Part shown: positions 1 to 10,234 of the stretch, piece after piece
How the letters are laid out: every line of letters begins with the position of its first letter
How positions within the stretch are numbered: the stretch's first letter is position 1
Notes under the pieces: model-generated
Seen by the model: only the letters and a program-made list of their open reading frames with translations
What the model was told of the DNA's origin: nothing
Database searches by the model: none
DNA from: MGIIb-P sp963934015
GTDB taxonomy: Archaea > Thermoplasmatota > Poseidoniia > Poseidoniales > Thalassarchaeaceae
Length of the DNA: 64,000 nt
Reading direction: 5' to 3'
Assembly: GCA_963934015.1 (NCBI GenBank)
Contig: CAWVWT010000002.1
Location: forward strand, 81,759-145,758
Program-made: the position numbers and the translations under genes

Positions 1-1
1 G

Positions 2-415
2 AAGATTTTACGGCTCCGATTGGCTTTCGTTCTAGCACGTCGTGAAATTCATCGTATGGTCCAACCCAGAGCCATTGTCAGCGTTCGAATGAATGGGGAG
101 GTGGTCGAAGATTCACGAATGTGGGTTGTTATCGGAATGCTAGCTACTTGGGCTGCCCTAGCGATGACTAGCCTTGTCGTGCTAGCGTTATTTGAGCCTG
201 CACATTCTTTGGAAACAATCCTATCTGTAATCTTCGCTGCACTTGGAAACACTGGCCCGGCTTTGGGTGCTTTTGGCCCGACATCTACATGGGCAGGCCT
301 TAACTGGTATTCGCTATTCTACACATCGCTTCTAATGTGGGCGGGTCGGTTGGAATTACTGACTGTATTGGTCTTGTTCCACCCTCGAACCTGGCGTAGA
401 GAAAATAAGAATTAG
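2..415 (+). CDS. trkH: TrkH-type potassium transporter, C-terminal fragment
   Basis: This is the C-terminal end of a membrane K+ uptake subunit of the Trk/Ktr family. The frame is open to the window edge, so the gene starts upstream; the TTG at 20 is just an internal codon. About 137 residues are visible. They include a long hydrophobic helix, a GNTGPALGAFGP segment that matches the last selectivity-filter P-loop of TrkH, and the family's closing WAGRLELLTVLVL-FHP motif in the last membrane helix. TrkH works with a cytoplasmic NAD-binding TrkA subunit, which is not seen here. Its stop codon interlocks with that of the convergent rfcL gene. Confidence 0.88.
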   Translation, partial: KILRLRLAFVLARREIHRMVQPRAIVSVRMNGEVVEDSRMWVVIGMLATWAALAMTSLVVLALFEPAHSLETILSVIFAALGNTGPALGAFGPTSTWAGLNWYSLFYTSLLMWAGRLELLTVLVLFHPRTWRRENKN

Positions 416-1956
416 AAGAAATCCAACGATTTTTGTGAAGAATCAACTTCGCCCTTGATTTCTTCGCTTATCTCTTCATCAACCTGTAGCAGGTCCCCCT
501 GAATTCCCGGGGAGAGATTGACAATTTGGATTTCCTCATACCGTTCAGCAATTGCTTTACTCGTTTTGAGACTGGCGCGTAATCCATGTAGGGCAAGATG
601 ATCACTGGATGACAATCCAAATGCGAGGGATATATCAAAATTTTCGGGATCACCTTCAAGTTTATCACTCGATATTGCCCGCAGTGCTGGCCACAATTCC
701 TCACGAACTGCCATTTCACTTGCTCCACAAGTTTCTGCCAAACATTCGATAATAGAGGAGCGGCGCCATGATTCATTCCCTCGTCGTAAAAATGCGGGGA
801 ATTGTAAAGAAAATCTATCAGGCCGTTTTTCAGTGGAGGCTACGCTCGCCGCTAACGCGCCTAGATTTCCGCACCAATATGATGAGCGATAGGCTAGATT
901 TGAAAATCTCACGAACACCGATTTTGCTGCAATCGAAAGGGTCCTCGAAGCGCGAGCCCAACTCTCGGGTTGACGCATCACCGAGGCATTGTTCCAAGTG
1001 ACCCACGCGATAAATTCGTCAGGTGTTTTATCTAAAATCAAACTCAAACGGGCAGCTTCCTTGGAATTTTGGGTTCGATATAATTTCTCTAACCCAGGAA
1101 ATAAATCAATTTGATGATCACGCAAACCCATGACGGTTTGTTCCAGTACCGCTTGTGCGCTAATGTGTGTAGGTGAGGTTGCACAAATCGCTTGTAAATC
1201 ACGAACAATGGCTCGAATATCTCCTGGATTTGCGGCTACAAGCCGGTCGATTGCCACCGCATCAGCAGTAACCCCTTCTGCAACCAATACCCGATTCGCA
1301 ATGCGTCTAAGGGCACTGTCGGATACTCGATTGAATTCGATAATTTCTGCTAGGCGCGAAAATCGGTCACGTGTTGTGCGCCATTGCCCACCGCGGCCCC
1401 ACAATCGCATGGGGTCGTTGCATGTTAGCAAAACTGGTTGTTTGGTATTCGCAAGCAATTTCAGGAGTTCAGCCTTCCCACCACTATCACCACGGAGTGT
1501 ATTCTTTTTACTATCCGAATCTATTCTAGCACTCAGTGTATCTGCAATTCGTTGTTCACTGGCTATTCTGAACGTACCAGAAAGGTGGTCAACCTCATCC
1601 AATAAGATGAGTGTACGGCGCTTCGCATCTGAACTAAAGGAACCGTCCATTGCGAATGTGAAGTGATTGGCGCTACCCGTTGATGCCCGGCGAATGGCAG
1701 CAGCATTTCGTTGGTCACTTGCATTAAGTTCGATGACATCCCAGCCCATGTCATTCGCAATGGCGGTTGCAAGGCTCGTTTTGCCTACACCAGGCGGTCC
1801 AGCGAGAAGCATTCCGCGCTTATCGGGCACCCCTCTCTCCCAAGATGTCAGCCAGTTGCGAATTCGTTTACGCTGCGTATCATTTCCTTCAAGGTCACGG
1901 GTGGCGCGGGGCCGATAGCGTTCAGTCCAGTCCTCAGGGGTATCTGAATCAGCCAT
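412..1956 (-). CDS. rfcL: Replication factor C large subunit (clamp loader)
   Basis: RfcL is the large subunit of the archaeal clamp loader, which uses ATP to place the PCNA ring on DNA. The protein is 514 residues from the chosen ATG at 1956. It opens with the RFC-box motif WTERYRP, then Walker A GPPGVGKT (53-60), Walker B LILLDEVD and sensor-1 LLTCND. A longer frame reaching 2076 overlaps glyS and lacks family similarity in its first 40 residues, so I reject it. The last residues, QKSLDFF, look like a PCNA-interacting (PIP) peptide but are one residue shorter than the QxxLxxFF consensus. It lies 40 bases after glyS on the same strand, probably co-transcribed. Confidence 0.93.
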   Translation of the reverse strand: MADSDTPEDWTERYRPRATRDLEGNDTQRKRIRNWLTSWERGVPDKRGMLLAGPPGVGKTSLATAIANDMGWDVIELNASDQRNAAAIRRASTGSANHFTFAMDGSFSSDAKRRTLILLDEVDHLSGTFRIASEQRIADTLSARIDSDSKKNTLRGDSGGKAELLKLLANTKQPVLLTCNDPMRLWGRGGQWRTTRDRFSRLAEIIEFNRVSDSALRRIANRVLVAEGVTADAVAIDRLVAANPGDIRAIVRDLQAICATSPTHISAQAVLEQTVMGLRDHQIDLFPGLEKLYRTQNSKEAARLSLILDKTPDEFIAWVTWNNASVMRQPESWARASRTLSIAAKSVFVRFSNLAYRSSYWCGNLGALAASVASTEKRPDRFSLQFPAFLRRGNESWRRSSIIECLAETCGASEMAVREELWPALRAISSDKLEGDPENFDISLAFGLSSSDHLALHGLRASLKTSKAIAERYEEIQIVNLSPGIQGDLLQVDEEISEEIKGEVDSSQKSLDFF

Positions 1957-1996
1957 CAGCAGTGCACGAACGGCGGCGCCCTTTGAACATTGACAA

Positions 1997-3715
1997 CTAG
2001 AACCGGTTAGCGATAGTATCGGATGTAAGTGCAGCAATGAGGTCTTCCGGCTGAATTCGCATTTGTTTACCATCATCGCGGCGTCGGATGGTTACTGAAC
2101 CATTCTGAAGAGACTCATGGTCAACGGTGACTGCCCAGGGAACCCCTACTTCATCGGCACGGGCATATCGTCGCCCGATTGAACCGGAACCATCGTAGTA
2201 TGAGGCCAGATTTTTCGTAGCGCAAATAGATCTGTGTATTTCATCCGCTATATCCCCCAACCCATCCTTTTCCATCAGTGGAAGCACAGCAACGTCAATG
2301 GCAGCAATCGATGGGTTTAGTCGCAGAACCGTGTATGGTTCGCCTCCTTTCTCTGATTCATCAAAAGCATGATCCAAAACATGCCATAGAATGCGATCGA
2401 TTCCAAATGCAGGTTCGATGACATGTGGGAGGAACCATTCACCGTGCTCTGTGCTCTGTATTCGCTTCTCGTCGACCATTCTCGATTCGATTGCAACACT
2501 GGAACCATCTTCGAGATGAAGATCAAATGGGAATTTAGTTGGTAGATGTTCTAATTTTTCAAGCGCACTGTTAACCGCACCGGCTTTTCCCTTGAACAAT
2601 GGACCAATCACTGAACTGTTACCTGAAAGCACGGTCTTGTCAACAGTTTTCGGCTCATCATACGGGCGCCATGCACGCAGGTTCGTATCTGCAGTAGCGG
2701 TTTCATGGGCACTAAGATCGTAACAACCTCTGTGGGCGATTCCAACACATTCAACCCAGCCGTATGAACCATGAATCTCAGCATCCCAGCAGTCCGTTGC
2801 ATAGTGTGCCATTTCAGTGCCTTCATGCTGTCTGAAACGAATTTTACTCGGGTCAATACCGACTGAAACCAGAAAGTCCCATGTGCGTGCCATGAACCAG
2901 GCAACAGTAGGATGGCGGATGACATTCGCAGAAGACGCTTGCTTTGGAGATATTTTGATTGGGCCTCCAAATTCTGGATCCGGAACGAGATTGAATACCA
3001 CCCCTTCCCAATTTGAGAAATCGTGATTTGGTTCGACCTCTGGGTCAATGAAATATTCAAGTTCAGCCATGTTGAATTCCCGTAATCGAATCATTCCTTG
3101 CCGTGGACTAATCTCGTTGCGATATCCCTTGCCAGATTGGACTGCACCGAATGGTAGCCTATTGCGGAAGTGCCGGTATAATGCAGGAAATAGCATGAAC
3201 ATTCCTTGTGCCGTTTCAGGTCGCATATAGGCAACACGTCCACCTTTCATCGCGCCCATTCGGGTACTGAACATCAAATTCATTGGGCGGGCGGATTTCC
3301 AATCACTCGTTTTACAAGTTGGACATTCAATATTATCCACTGATATGATATCATCCAATTCTTCAGCAGTTAGGATGTCTGGGTTGGGGTGCTTATCCTC
3401 AACCAAATGGTCACTCCTAAATGCCCCTCCACATCCGTTGCATTCTGACATGTGGTCATTGAATTCTCCGACGTGGCCACTGGCGATCAATACGGATTCA
3501 GGTGTTAATGTGGGACTATCAATTTCAACAATATCTCCTTGTGAAGCCCAATGTTCAAGCCACGAATTCTTCAACCGTCTACGCAAACGCCCTCCAACTG
3601 GTCCGAAATCAAATAATCCTGCAACTCCACCATGTATTTCAAAGGCAGGCAAGATTACACCTCGCCTTTTCAGCATGCTAGTAAGACGTTCCAGACGCGC
3701 ATGCGTATCGCTCAT
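1997..3715 (-). CDS. glyS: Glycyl-tRNA synthetase, archaeal/eukaryotic dimer type
   Basis: This class II synthetase attaches glycine to tRNA-Gly in the cytoplasm. At 572 residues it has the usual length for the archaeal homodimeric form. Visible signatures are the N-terminal GLFDFGPVGGRLRRRL segment, the CxxC pairs of the insertion that starts near ECNGCGG, the motif-2 region with YMRPETAQGMF and RQGMIRLREFNMAE, motif 3 FGIDRILWHVL, and a C-terminal anticodon-binding domain. The ATG at 3715 is preferred to the TTG one codon upstream. It is the first gene of a glyS-rfcL unit and is divergent from the Lhr helicase across 179 bases. Confidence 0.95.
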   Translation of the reverse strand: MSDTHARLERLTSMLKRRGVILPAFEIHGGVAGLFDFGPVGGRLRRRLKNSWLEHWASQGDIVEIDSPTLTPESVLIASGHVGEFNDHMSECNGCGGAFRSDHLVEDKHPNPDILTAEELDDIISVDNIECPTCKTSDWKSARPMNLMFSTRMGAMKGGRVAYMRPETAQGMFMLFPALYRHFRNRLPFGAVQSGKGYRNEISPRQGMIRLREFNMAELEYFIDPEVEPNHDFSNWEGVVFNLVPDPEFGGPIKISPKQASSANVIRHPTVAWFMARTWDFLVSVGIDPSKIRFRQHEGTEMAHYATDCWDAEIHGSYGWVECVGIAHRGCYDLSAHETATADTNLRAWRPYDEPKTVDKTVLSGNSSVIGPLFKGKAGAVNSALEKLEHLPTKFPFDLHLEDGSSVAIESRMVDEKRIQSTEHGEWFLPHVIEPAFGIDRILWHVLDHAFDESEKGGEPYTVLRLNPSIAAIDVAVLPLMEKDGLGDIADEIHRSICATKNLASYYDGSGSIGRRYARADEVGVPWAVTVDHESLQNGSVTIRRRDDGKQMRIQPEDLIAALTSDTIANRF

Positions 3716-3844
3716 CAATCAATGCGCGGGCGCTTTAGCCCATCAAGCAATCGGCCCAATTTAGGATATGATGCAGAGTTTCACAAACCCCTCTAGGCAC
3801 GATACACACATTTATCGACAATTCATCTCAATCCATCGAATCGT

Positions 3845-3852
3845 TGATATAC
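3845..3852 (+). promoter_or_regulatory. Candidate TATA box for the Lhr gene
   Basis: The sequence TGATATAC lies about 46 bases before the Lhr ATG. An archaeal start site 25-30 bases downstream would fall near 3875, just ahead of the AGGAGG ribosome-binding site at 3881-3886. The same TATA-to-ATG distance recurs at the S12 and EF-2 genes in this window. This is pattern matching only; no start site is known. Confidence 0.35.
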
Positions 3853-3894
3853 CGCTTCGCCACGCTTACCATCGCGTAATAGGAGGATTTTCTC

Positions 3895-6800
3895 ATGGCA
3901 GATACAGTATACTTGGAATCCTATGAGGAGACTGAAGTATTATTGTCGAAATTATCCCAACCAGTTCGCGACTGGTTCAAGGACAAATTTCCAGATTTCA
4001 CCGACCCGCAAAAAATGGCAATTCCATCGATTATTGATGGTGAACATCTTTTGTTGTGCTCCCCTACTGGCTCGGGAAAAACTCTGACTGCATTTTTGAC
4101 AATCATTGACAAACTTATTCGCTTGGCAATGGATGGTAATCTCGAAAAGCAGGTATATTGTGTATACATTTCTCCAATCAAGGCACTTGCCAACGATATT
4201 CAGCGAAATCTAATCGGGCCTCTCACCGAGATCAAAGAGCGTTACCTTCCAGGAAGAACCCAGGAGATCAAAATTGGGTTGCGAACTGGAGACACCCCCC
4301 AATCCGAGCGGCAAAAGATGCTCAGAAAACCCCCTCATATTCTCATTACTACACCCGAATCGTTGGGCCTTGCATTGGCCTCTAAGAAATTCAGACCTCT
4401 GATGCAGGATCTAAAGTGGCTGATTATTGATGAAATGCATTCTCTTGTTCCAACCAAACGAGGTACACATCTGGCGCTAACCATGGCCCTGCTCGACACA
4501 CTCATCGCAAATCCGGTTCAAAGACTAGGTATTTCTGCAACCATGGAACCCTTAGGGGAAGTGGCACAATTTCTCGTCCCAGTGAAAGCTGAAGATCGCG
4601 AGAGTGAATCACATACACCGTTGCCTAAATTCGATGATGAAGTATCTTCAAGAGTCCATATCGCCAAAGTGAGCGAAGTTCGGGAATTGGATTTGGATAT
4701 CATTCTACCACACCCTAAATTTAGTGAAGTCCCAGTCAAGCAATTACTCGAGCACAATGTCGACATCATCAAAGATCTTGTAGAGGCTCATACGACTACG
4801 CTTGTTTTCGCAAATACACGGCAGATGACCGAGACCATTACACAAAAATTGCGTGTCTTGGGGGTGGCTGGTGTTGAAGGTCACCACGGTTCGATGGATA
4901 AGCAAATACGGCTTGAAGTGGAGCGTAAACTCAAACGTGGTGAATTGCGATGCTGTGTATCTTCCTCCTCACTTGAGATGGGTATCGACATTGGAAGCGT
5001 GGACTTGGTTATTCAATTGGGTTCCCCTGGTTCAATTGCCACAGCGTTGCAGCGCATTGGGCGTGCAGGTCACCATGTGGGGGGTATTCCTCGTGCACGC
5101 TTCTTACCCACCTCATCCCACGACCTCCTCGAATTGGTCGCCCTCCAAGGTGCCATTATGTCCGGTGAAATGGATCTTCTTCGCTTCCCGAAGAATTGCT
5201 TCGATGTTTTAGCACAATTCGTCATTGGGTTGACCATATGTGGCGAGATTGACATGGATGAGGCATTCTCTATTATCACTTCAGCATACCCCTATCGTAC
5301 CCTTTCCTATGATGATTACATCGAAGTTCTATCGTTGCTTGAGGATGAGCGTAGAGTCTGGGTTGATTGGGAACAAAACATCATCGGAAAGCGTGGTTAC
5401 GCGCAGATGATTTACTACACGAACATCGGTACAATCGCTCCAGATAACAACTATCTTGTCTTCAGCGCGGATGGTTCGATGATTGGGCAATTATCCTCTT
5501 CATTTGTTCAAAATATACGCCCTGGTGACGTATTCTTACTGGGTGGTTCTACCTATCGTGTACACCAAATCCAAGCGAGTCGTGTTAGTGTGACATCAGT
5601 TACTGGATATCGCCCTACAGTACCCTCTTGGTCGGGTGAAGCCAAGAGTCGAACACGTGAACTTTCTCTAGCGGTTCTCAAATTATTGAATGTCACAGTG
5701 ACCACAATTCGCCGGGGCCGAGATCCGCGCCTACTGCTGTCCGGGGCGTATGGATTATCGCAACCGGTAGCTGAATCCTTGGCACGTTTCCTTGAAGAAC
5801 ACACCATTGATTCAATTCAGGTACCAAGTCCGGACAAGATTCTCATTGAGCAAATCGTTAATTCTTCAGTTCCAACATATATTATCACAACATGTCGGGG
5901 TCGAGCTTTCAACATGGCGCTCGGGTACTTCATGGCAGGATTGTGTGATCTCAAAAATATCCATGTCGTTGAAATGTCATTTGATGAAAACTCATTCTTG
6001 TTCAAAACTGGTCAAGAGATTGATACAAATGAAATTTATCCGATGTTTAAGGACAATCAGCGAGATTCTGTATTGCAACGATATTTGCTAGATAGCCAAC
6101 TATTTGCAAAGCGTTTCAGAGAGGTGTCTGGCCGTTCTATGATAGTTCCACGAAGAATTGGTGCTGAAGAAGTGAGTCCCAAGCAATTTCAACAAAAGTC
6201 AGAGAAAGTTTTCCGAGAACATCGGCAGCACGCCGATAGTTTGCTAATACGCGAGGCCCAAAATGAAATTTTCCATACCGACCTTGACATGGAGGAACTG
6301 GAAAATTTCGTCAATCGGATGGAAGATGAAGGTGTACGAATTGTGCATTCAAGGGTTACTTTACCCAGCGTTCTTGGTATGAATTTGTATATGGCAGCAT
6401 TCGAAGATTTGCTTAGTATGCGGACCCGTGCATACCTAGTCAAAGACATCGATCCTGAAATTTTACGCCGGTTATTAGGTGGGCGTTCACGCGCCACCGA
6501 TTTGGATGATGATGCCCTTAATCTCTACTTTCAAGCCAAGGCAAAGATTCCTGAAGATGCGGATGGGCTATTGCGTTTGATGGAAAAGGGTGGTGGTTTG
6601 CATCCAGATCTCAAGAATCCTCTCTATGAAGATAAGCTCAGAGATATTCAGCACGAAACTATTCATAAATGGGTAGTTGAACTAGCCGAATCAGGTTCGA
6701 TTACAAAACTACGAGCAACTGGGTCTACAGAAGTGGATGAAAAATGGTTCTCAATGCGAATGGCAGAAGTTCACGGAACCCTCGGTGTACTCGCTACCAA

Positions 6801-9231
6801 GGGCGCCGATGGTATGGATGATTTACGTGAGTTGTATACAGGTGGACTTTCTTATGAGTTAGCAAACAAATTTGATGGTGCAAATCCAACATCTTGGGAA
6901 TCTGTAAAATTGATGGACCCACACGAAGCCCTTCGAATAAAGATCGTCGATATGCTGGGTAGTGAAGGACCCAAAACATTGGTTGGACTTTCCGAACGGC
7001 TCCCTTTCCCAGAAGCTCAAATCGAGTCTTTACTACACGAACTCGAAGTCCGCAATATTGTATCAATCGGCTTTTTCAAACAAACTGAGGAAGGCGAATT
7101 TATTCTTCGAATAGATGAGCACATTATCACTGGTGGTGATGATAATATTGTCGAATACCGTGCCCTTCAAAATTTACTCTTAACAAAGTCATTCAAGCAA
7201 TACCCTGATGCTTTGACAGCACTTGAAGATGGACATGTTATGTTTGCTAAGATGCAAGAACTACTCGACCGTATCGAAAATTTCAGATTTGCTGATTGGA
7301 AGGATATGAAACATGATTCAGATATCGTCATGGGGCGTTTACTCCATTCGCGTGTGGGGTATACGACTAAAGCAATGATTCCTATGCTACTTGGTCTGCG
7401 CCCAGAACCTTGGTTTTCCGAAATGGATGAGGAATTATCCGAAAAAATCCCACCACATGTAAATGTAGAAAGAACCGAAATTGTTGGTCATTTACCACGC
7501 GGTGATGAGAATAAGTATATTCAGAGGGATGCTCGAAATTCATTGTCGAATATGGAACGTCAAATGGTTTTCGTCAAGCAATTTGAGGAATTGATTGATC
7601 GTAAACGCTCATTGTCTCTTTTCCATCGAGTTCATGATGTCTATGAACCAATGCCATTCACTCAGGCATTAGAGGAATTAATCAAGAGAATCGGTCCGAT
7701 CAAATTACACTCATTGCGATTATTCGTCAGCCATCCGGTGGAATTACTTGCTGAAGTCCTGCGCGACCTTGAGGATAGCAATAAAATTGTGAGAGTTACA
7801 GCTCTACAACCGGACCCAACTGACTTCTTCTGTGTGCCCTCAGATGCAGCCTCCCTAGAACGGTCACATCGAGAAGATCGAAAGTTACGCATATTGTCTC
7901 AATCAGATCCGTTCTGCTCACGTTTTATTCAAGAAGTACGCTATGTTCTCAAACAAGGTTGGTATTATCCAATTTTCAAGGGCGTTGATCCCGTCGGCCG
8001 CATCTTGATGTTCAAAGTAAATGACTATCTAGAAATCAAGGACATCCACATCCCACATGCCTACCTTGATGAATTTTCTGAAATATTTGAGACACTTCTT
8101 GACAACTACAAAGATACCCTTGTTGACGTATCTGTTTTACATGCATTCAATGGAGAACCAATCCATGATTGCGATGAAAACATTCAGGCGATCGTTGAAA
8201 AACTAGGTTTCCGTACGATGGGGGATAACCTTCGATACATCCGTGGTGGTGTTGTTGATCCACGCCCGCGTTCACTCGCCCTTCGTGCACTATTCCACCA
8301 TCATCGGCTGCATCAAGATACCCGTTTAGAAAACGAAACAATAGCAGTTTCCCATATCCCAGAAATTCGTGACGATTTTGCCCTTCGAGGGCGTTGCGAG
8401 ATGTTCCGCGTCGATTTGAAATCGATGGCTGCTAGTCAACAATTGCACCAGGGCACCAATCTTCGGAATCATCAAGTTTGGGCACCTTACAAGCACTTTC
8501 AACGACTTCTACGTATGCGAGGTGTTGCACCTGATGAAGATTTACTGGATATCCTTGAGTTCTTCTCTGGACACTCAGACGCTAAAGTTTTCATGGACCG
8601 TTATGCAATGAAACGAGCGGAATTCAGGAAATTGGTTCAACCACTAATCCGCTCAGGGCACGTGGTTCAGGATTACCGAGGCGGATTTAAAACTGTAAAG
8701 CGACTTGAAGGTAAAGAGACATGGGAAATCAAGCGGGATTACCTTAGAGAAATGGTCGCTGAATATCCAGTTATCACGTTAAAACAATTTGAGAAATTAG
8801 CAGGAAGTCCGTTCAAACCCGAGCAATTGTCGAGTGTACTGCATGAATTTGAAGAGGAAGGTCTTCTAATCAAGGGCTTCCTCATCGATGATTTACATGA
8901 GGTTTGCTGGGGGCGGCAAGAACTGCTAGAAGATGCTGATAAATTACCTCCAATGCGTGATTTTGTCCTTCCGCCTTCAGATCCACTTCTGCCCTATTTC
9001 CAATCACTGCTTAGAGAGAGATTTGGTTACGGGAGTGCATACATGGTGTTTTGGAATGAAGAGCCAATTGCGGCTTTCAAGGCCAATACGAGAAATGATG
9101 TAATTGACGTAACTGATTTCGTTGGTGATTCCGAGAAGGAAAAAGAAGCATTACGGGTAATGAAAGAGTTTGCATGGGAACACAATATGCCACTCAAGGG
9201 CAAGGTTCTAGAGCGCTTGAAGTCAAGATGA
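3895..9231 (+). CDS. lhr: Giant Lhr-type superfamily 2 helicase (1778 aa)
   Basis: This is an ATP-dependent DNA helicase of the Lhr family, linked in other organisms to DNA repair. Visible core motifs are SPTGSGKT (56-63), DEMH (179-182, in place of the usual DEIH or DEAH), SAT (215-217) and QRIGRAGH (387-394). The Lhr core, including its winged-helix and later domains, appears to run to about residue 870. Most archaeal Lhr proteins end there. This one continues for about 900 residues, more like long bacterial Lhr. Its last 120 residues contain DPLLPYF...RFGYGSAY...IAAFKANTRNDVIDV, which resembles the YcaQ/HTH_42 (AlkZ-like) fold. A strong AGGAGG site (3881-3886) fixes the start. The end overlaps the convergent archaeosortase gene by 9 bases. 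Confidence 0.9.
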   Translation: MADTVYLESYEETEVLLSKLSQPVRDWFKDKFPDFTDPQKMAIPSIIDGEHLLLCSPTGSGKTLTAFLTIIDKLIRLAMDGNLEKQVYCVYISPIKALANDIQRNLIGPLTEIKERYLPGRTQEIKIGLRTGDTPQSERQKMLRKPPHILITTPESLGLALASKKFRPLMQDLKWLIIDEMHSLVPTKRGTHLALTMALLDTLIANPVQRLGISATMEPLGEVAQFLVPVKAEDRESESHTPLPKFDDEVSSRVHIAKVSEVRELDLDIILPHPKFSEVPVKQLLEHNVDIIKDLVEAHTTTLVFANTRQMTETITQKLRVLGVAGVEGHHGSMDKQIRLEVERKLKRGELRCCVSSSSLEMGIDIGSVDLVIQLGSPGSIATALQRIGRAGHHVGGIPRARFLPTSSHDLLELVALQGAIMSGEMDLLRFPKNCFDVLAQFVIGLTICGEIDMDEAFSIITSAYPYRTLSYDDYIEVLSLLEDERRVWVDWEQNIIGKRGYAQMIYYTNIGTIAPDNNYLVFSADGSMIGQLSSSFVQNIRPGDVFLLGGSTYRVHQIQASRVSVTSVTGYRPTVPSWSGEAKSRTRELSLAVLKLLNVTVTTIRRGRDPRLLLSGAYGLSQPVAESLARFLEEHTIDSIQVPSPDKILIEQIVNSSVPTYIITTCRGRAFNMALGYFMAGLCDLKNIHVVEMSFDENSFLFKTGQEIDTNEIYPMFKDNQRDSVLQRYLLDSQLFAKRFREVSGRSMIVPRRIGAEEVSPKQFQQKSEKVFREHRQHADSLLIREAQNEIFHTDLDMEELENFVNRMEDEGVRIVHSRVTLPSVLGMNLYMAAFEDLLSMRTRAYLVKDIDPEILRRLLGGRSRATDLDDDALNLYFQAKAKIPEDADGLLRLMEKGGGLHPDLKNPLYEDKLRDIQHETIHKWVVELAESGSITKLRATGSTEVDEKWFSMRMAEVHGTLGVLATKGADGMDDLRELYTGGLSYELANKFDGANPTSWESVKLMDPHEALRIKIVDMLGSEGPKTLVGLSERLPFPEAQIESLLHELEVRNIVSIGFFKQTEEGEFILRIDEHIITGGDDNIVEYRALQNLLLTKSFKQYPDALTALEDGHVMFAKMQELLDRIENFRFADWKDMKHDSDIVMGRLLHSRVGYTTKAMIPMLLGLRPEPWFSEMDEELSEKIPPHVNVERTEIVGHLPRGDENKYIQRDARNSLSNMERQMVFVKQFEELIDRKRSLSLFHRVHDVYEPMPFTQALEELIKRIGPIKLHSLRLFVSHPVELLAEVLRDLEDSNKIVRVTALQPDPTDFFCVPSDAASLERSHREDRKLRILSQSDPFCSRFIQEVRYVLKQGWYYPIFKGVDPVGRILMFKVNDYLEIKDIHIPHAYLDEFSEIFETLLDNYKDTLVDVSVLHAFNGEPIHDCDENIQAIVEKLGFRTMGDNLRYIRGGVVDPRPRSLALRALFHHHRLHQDTRLENETIAVSHIPEIRDDFALRGRCEMFRVDLKSMAASQQLHQGTNLRNHQVWAPYKHFQRLLRMRGVAPDEDLLDILEFFSGHSDAKVFMDRYAMKRAEFRKLVQPLIRSGHVVQDYRGGFKTVKRLEGKETWEIKRDYLREMVAEYPVITLKQFEKLAGSPFKPEQLSSVLHEFEEEGLLIKGFLIDDLHEVCWGRQELLEDADKLPPMRDFVLPPSDPLLPYFQSLLRERFGYGSAYMVFWNEEPIAAFKANTRNDVIDVTDFVGDSEKEKEALRVMKEFAWEHNMPLKGKVLERLKSR

Positions 9232-10209
9232 ATTCTTGTTCAGCCCGGCTCCGAACAATCGGAAAAATGGATCTAATACAGAGATTACATGTGCGTGTAA
9301 TTTAGGCAATAAATCGAATAATACCAGTGCCATCAAGAACATCGCTCCTAAACTGAGAACCTTTGCCGCGTATGCATGGCCGAAGTCGAAGATATTCAGC
9401 CCATTAAGGCTCCAATTTGAATTATACTCCACGTGCATCCAAATGATTCCTGCATTGCGGAATACATTGAGGATGTGAATCAGTGGTATTGTAATCAATA
9501 GTGCCCGTGCTCTACGCTTCCAAGGTGAATTATGTACTGCAACAATCGCTCCTACGAAGACAATCATTGACTGTAGGGCACTGCATCCCAACACAAATCC
9601 AATATTCACTTCCGTTCCATCTGCATGAACCATCGGGACAAAAAAACCACCTTCACCTAAGGTATCTGTGAGCAACCACCTGTTACCATTCCAATTGGTC
9701 CATGTCTCGGAAGTAGTTCCCAGATCCACCATCATCTGACCAAGCTGAATATCACCTGCCCCAGTCCACTGTAAGAATAATGATGTATTCCAAGCAGTAA
9801 ACCAAACAATTCCCGCATTTAGCAGGGGGATATGTTGAATGGCAAGATATGGCATTGCAGACCAGAATACTGCACCTCGCAACCACGCAACAGACTCAAC
9901 GTTTCGTCCTTCACGAATCAGTATCACTTCCCAACCTCCATAGGCGATACAAACCGGGAGGGCTGCAATCGACATGAAAATTAGAACCGGGTCAGATATT
10001 TCGAAATAATGTTCGGCTCCAAGATAAAAATATACTCCAACACAAACCCAACCGAGTGGCGACATCCATCGGGCTTTCGGTTTGCGCGAATGAAATGCAG
10101 TGCCGAGAAAAATCAGGCCGATAGTCACAATGGCAAGGTTTGTTTGCCCCAAATCCAAACCGAATAGGGCACCCATTGAGGTTACACCAGAAGCGACAAT
10201 GTCCTCCAT
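9223..10209 (-). CDS. artA: Archaeosortase A-like transpeptidase
   Basis: This is a multi-pass membrane protein of the exosortase/archaeosortase family, which cleaves surface proteins near a C-terminal tripartite signal and helps anchor them to lipid. From the ATG at 10209 it is 328 residues with about eight hydrophobic segments. The candidate catalytic residues are Cys209 in GCSALQSM, Arg251 in LNVFRNAG and His278 in DFGHAYAAK, in the order and spacing typical of the family. A TTG at 10230 would add seven residues; I prefer the ATG. No recognisable PGF-CTERM target protein is encoded in this window. Its tail overlaps the Lhr gene, and it is divergent from the GmhA-like gene. Confidence 0.8.
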   Translation of the reverse strand: MEDIVASGVTSMGALFGLDLGQTNLAIVTIGLIFLGTAFHSRKPKARWMSPLGWVCVGVYFYLGAEHYFEISDPVLIFMSIAALPVCIAYGGWEVILIREGRNVESVAWLRGAVFWSAMPYLAIQHIPLLNAGIVWFTAWNTSLFLQWTGAGDIQLGQMMVDLGTTSETWTNWNGNRWLLTDTLGEGGFFVPMVHADGTEVNIGFVLGCSALQSMIVFVGAIVAVHNSPWKRRARALLITIPLIHILNVFRNAGIIWMHVEYNSNWSLNGLNIFDFGHAYAAKVLSLGAMFLMALVLFDLLPKLHAHVISVLDPFFRLFGAGLNKNSS

Positions 10210-10234
10210 GTGGGCTTCACAGGTCGGCAAGTCA

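Noticed and set aside
1130..1666. Plus-strand frame of 178 residues inside rfcL
   Set aside because: It lies fully inside the Walker A/B coding region of rfcL on the other strand and has no family likeness.
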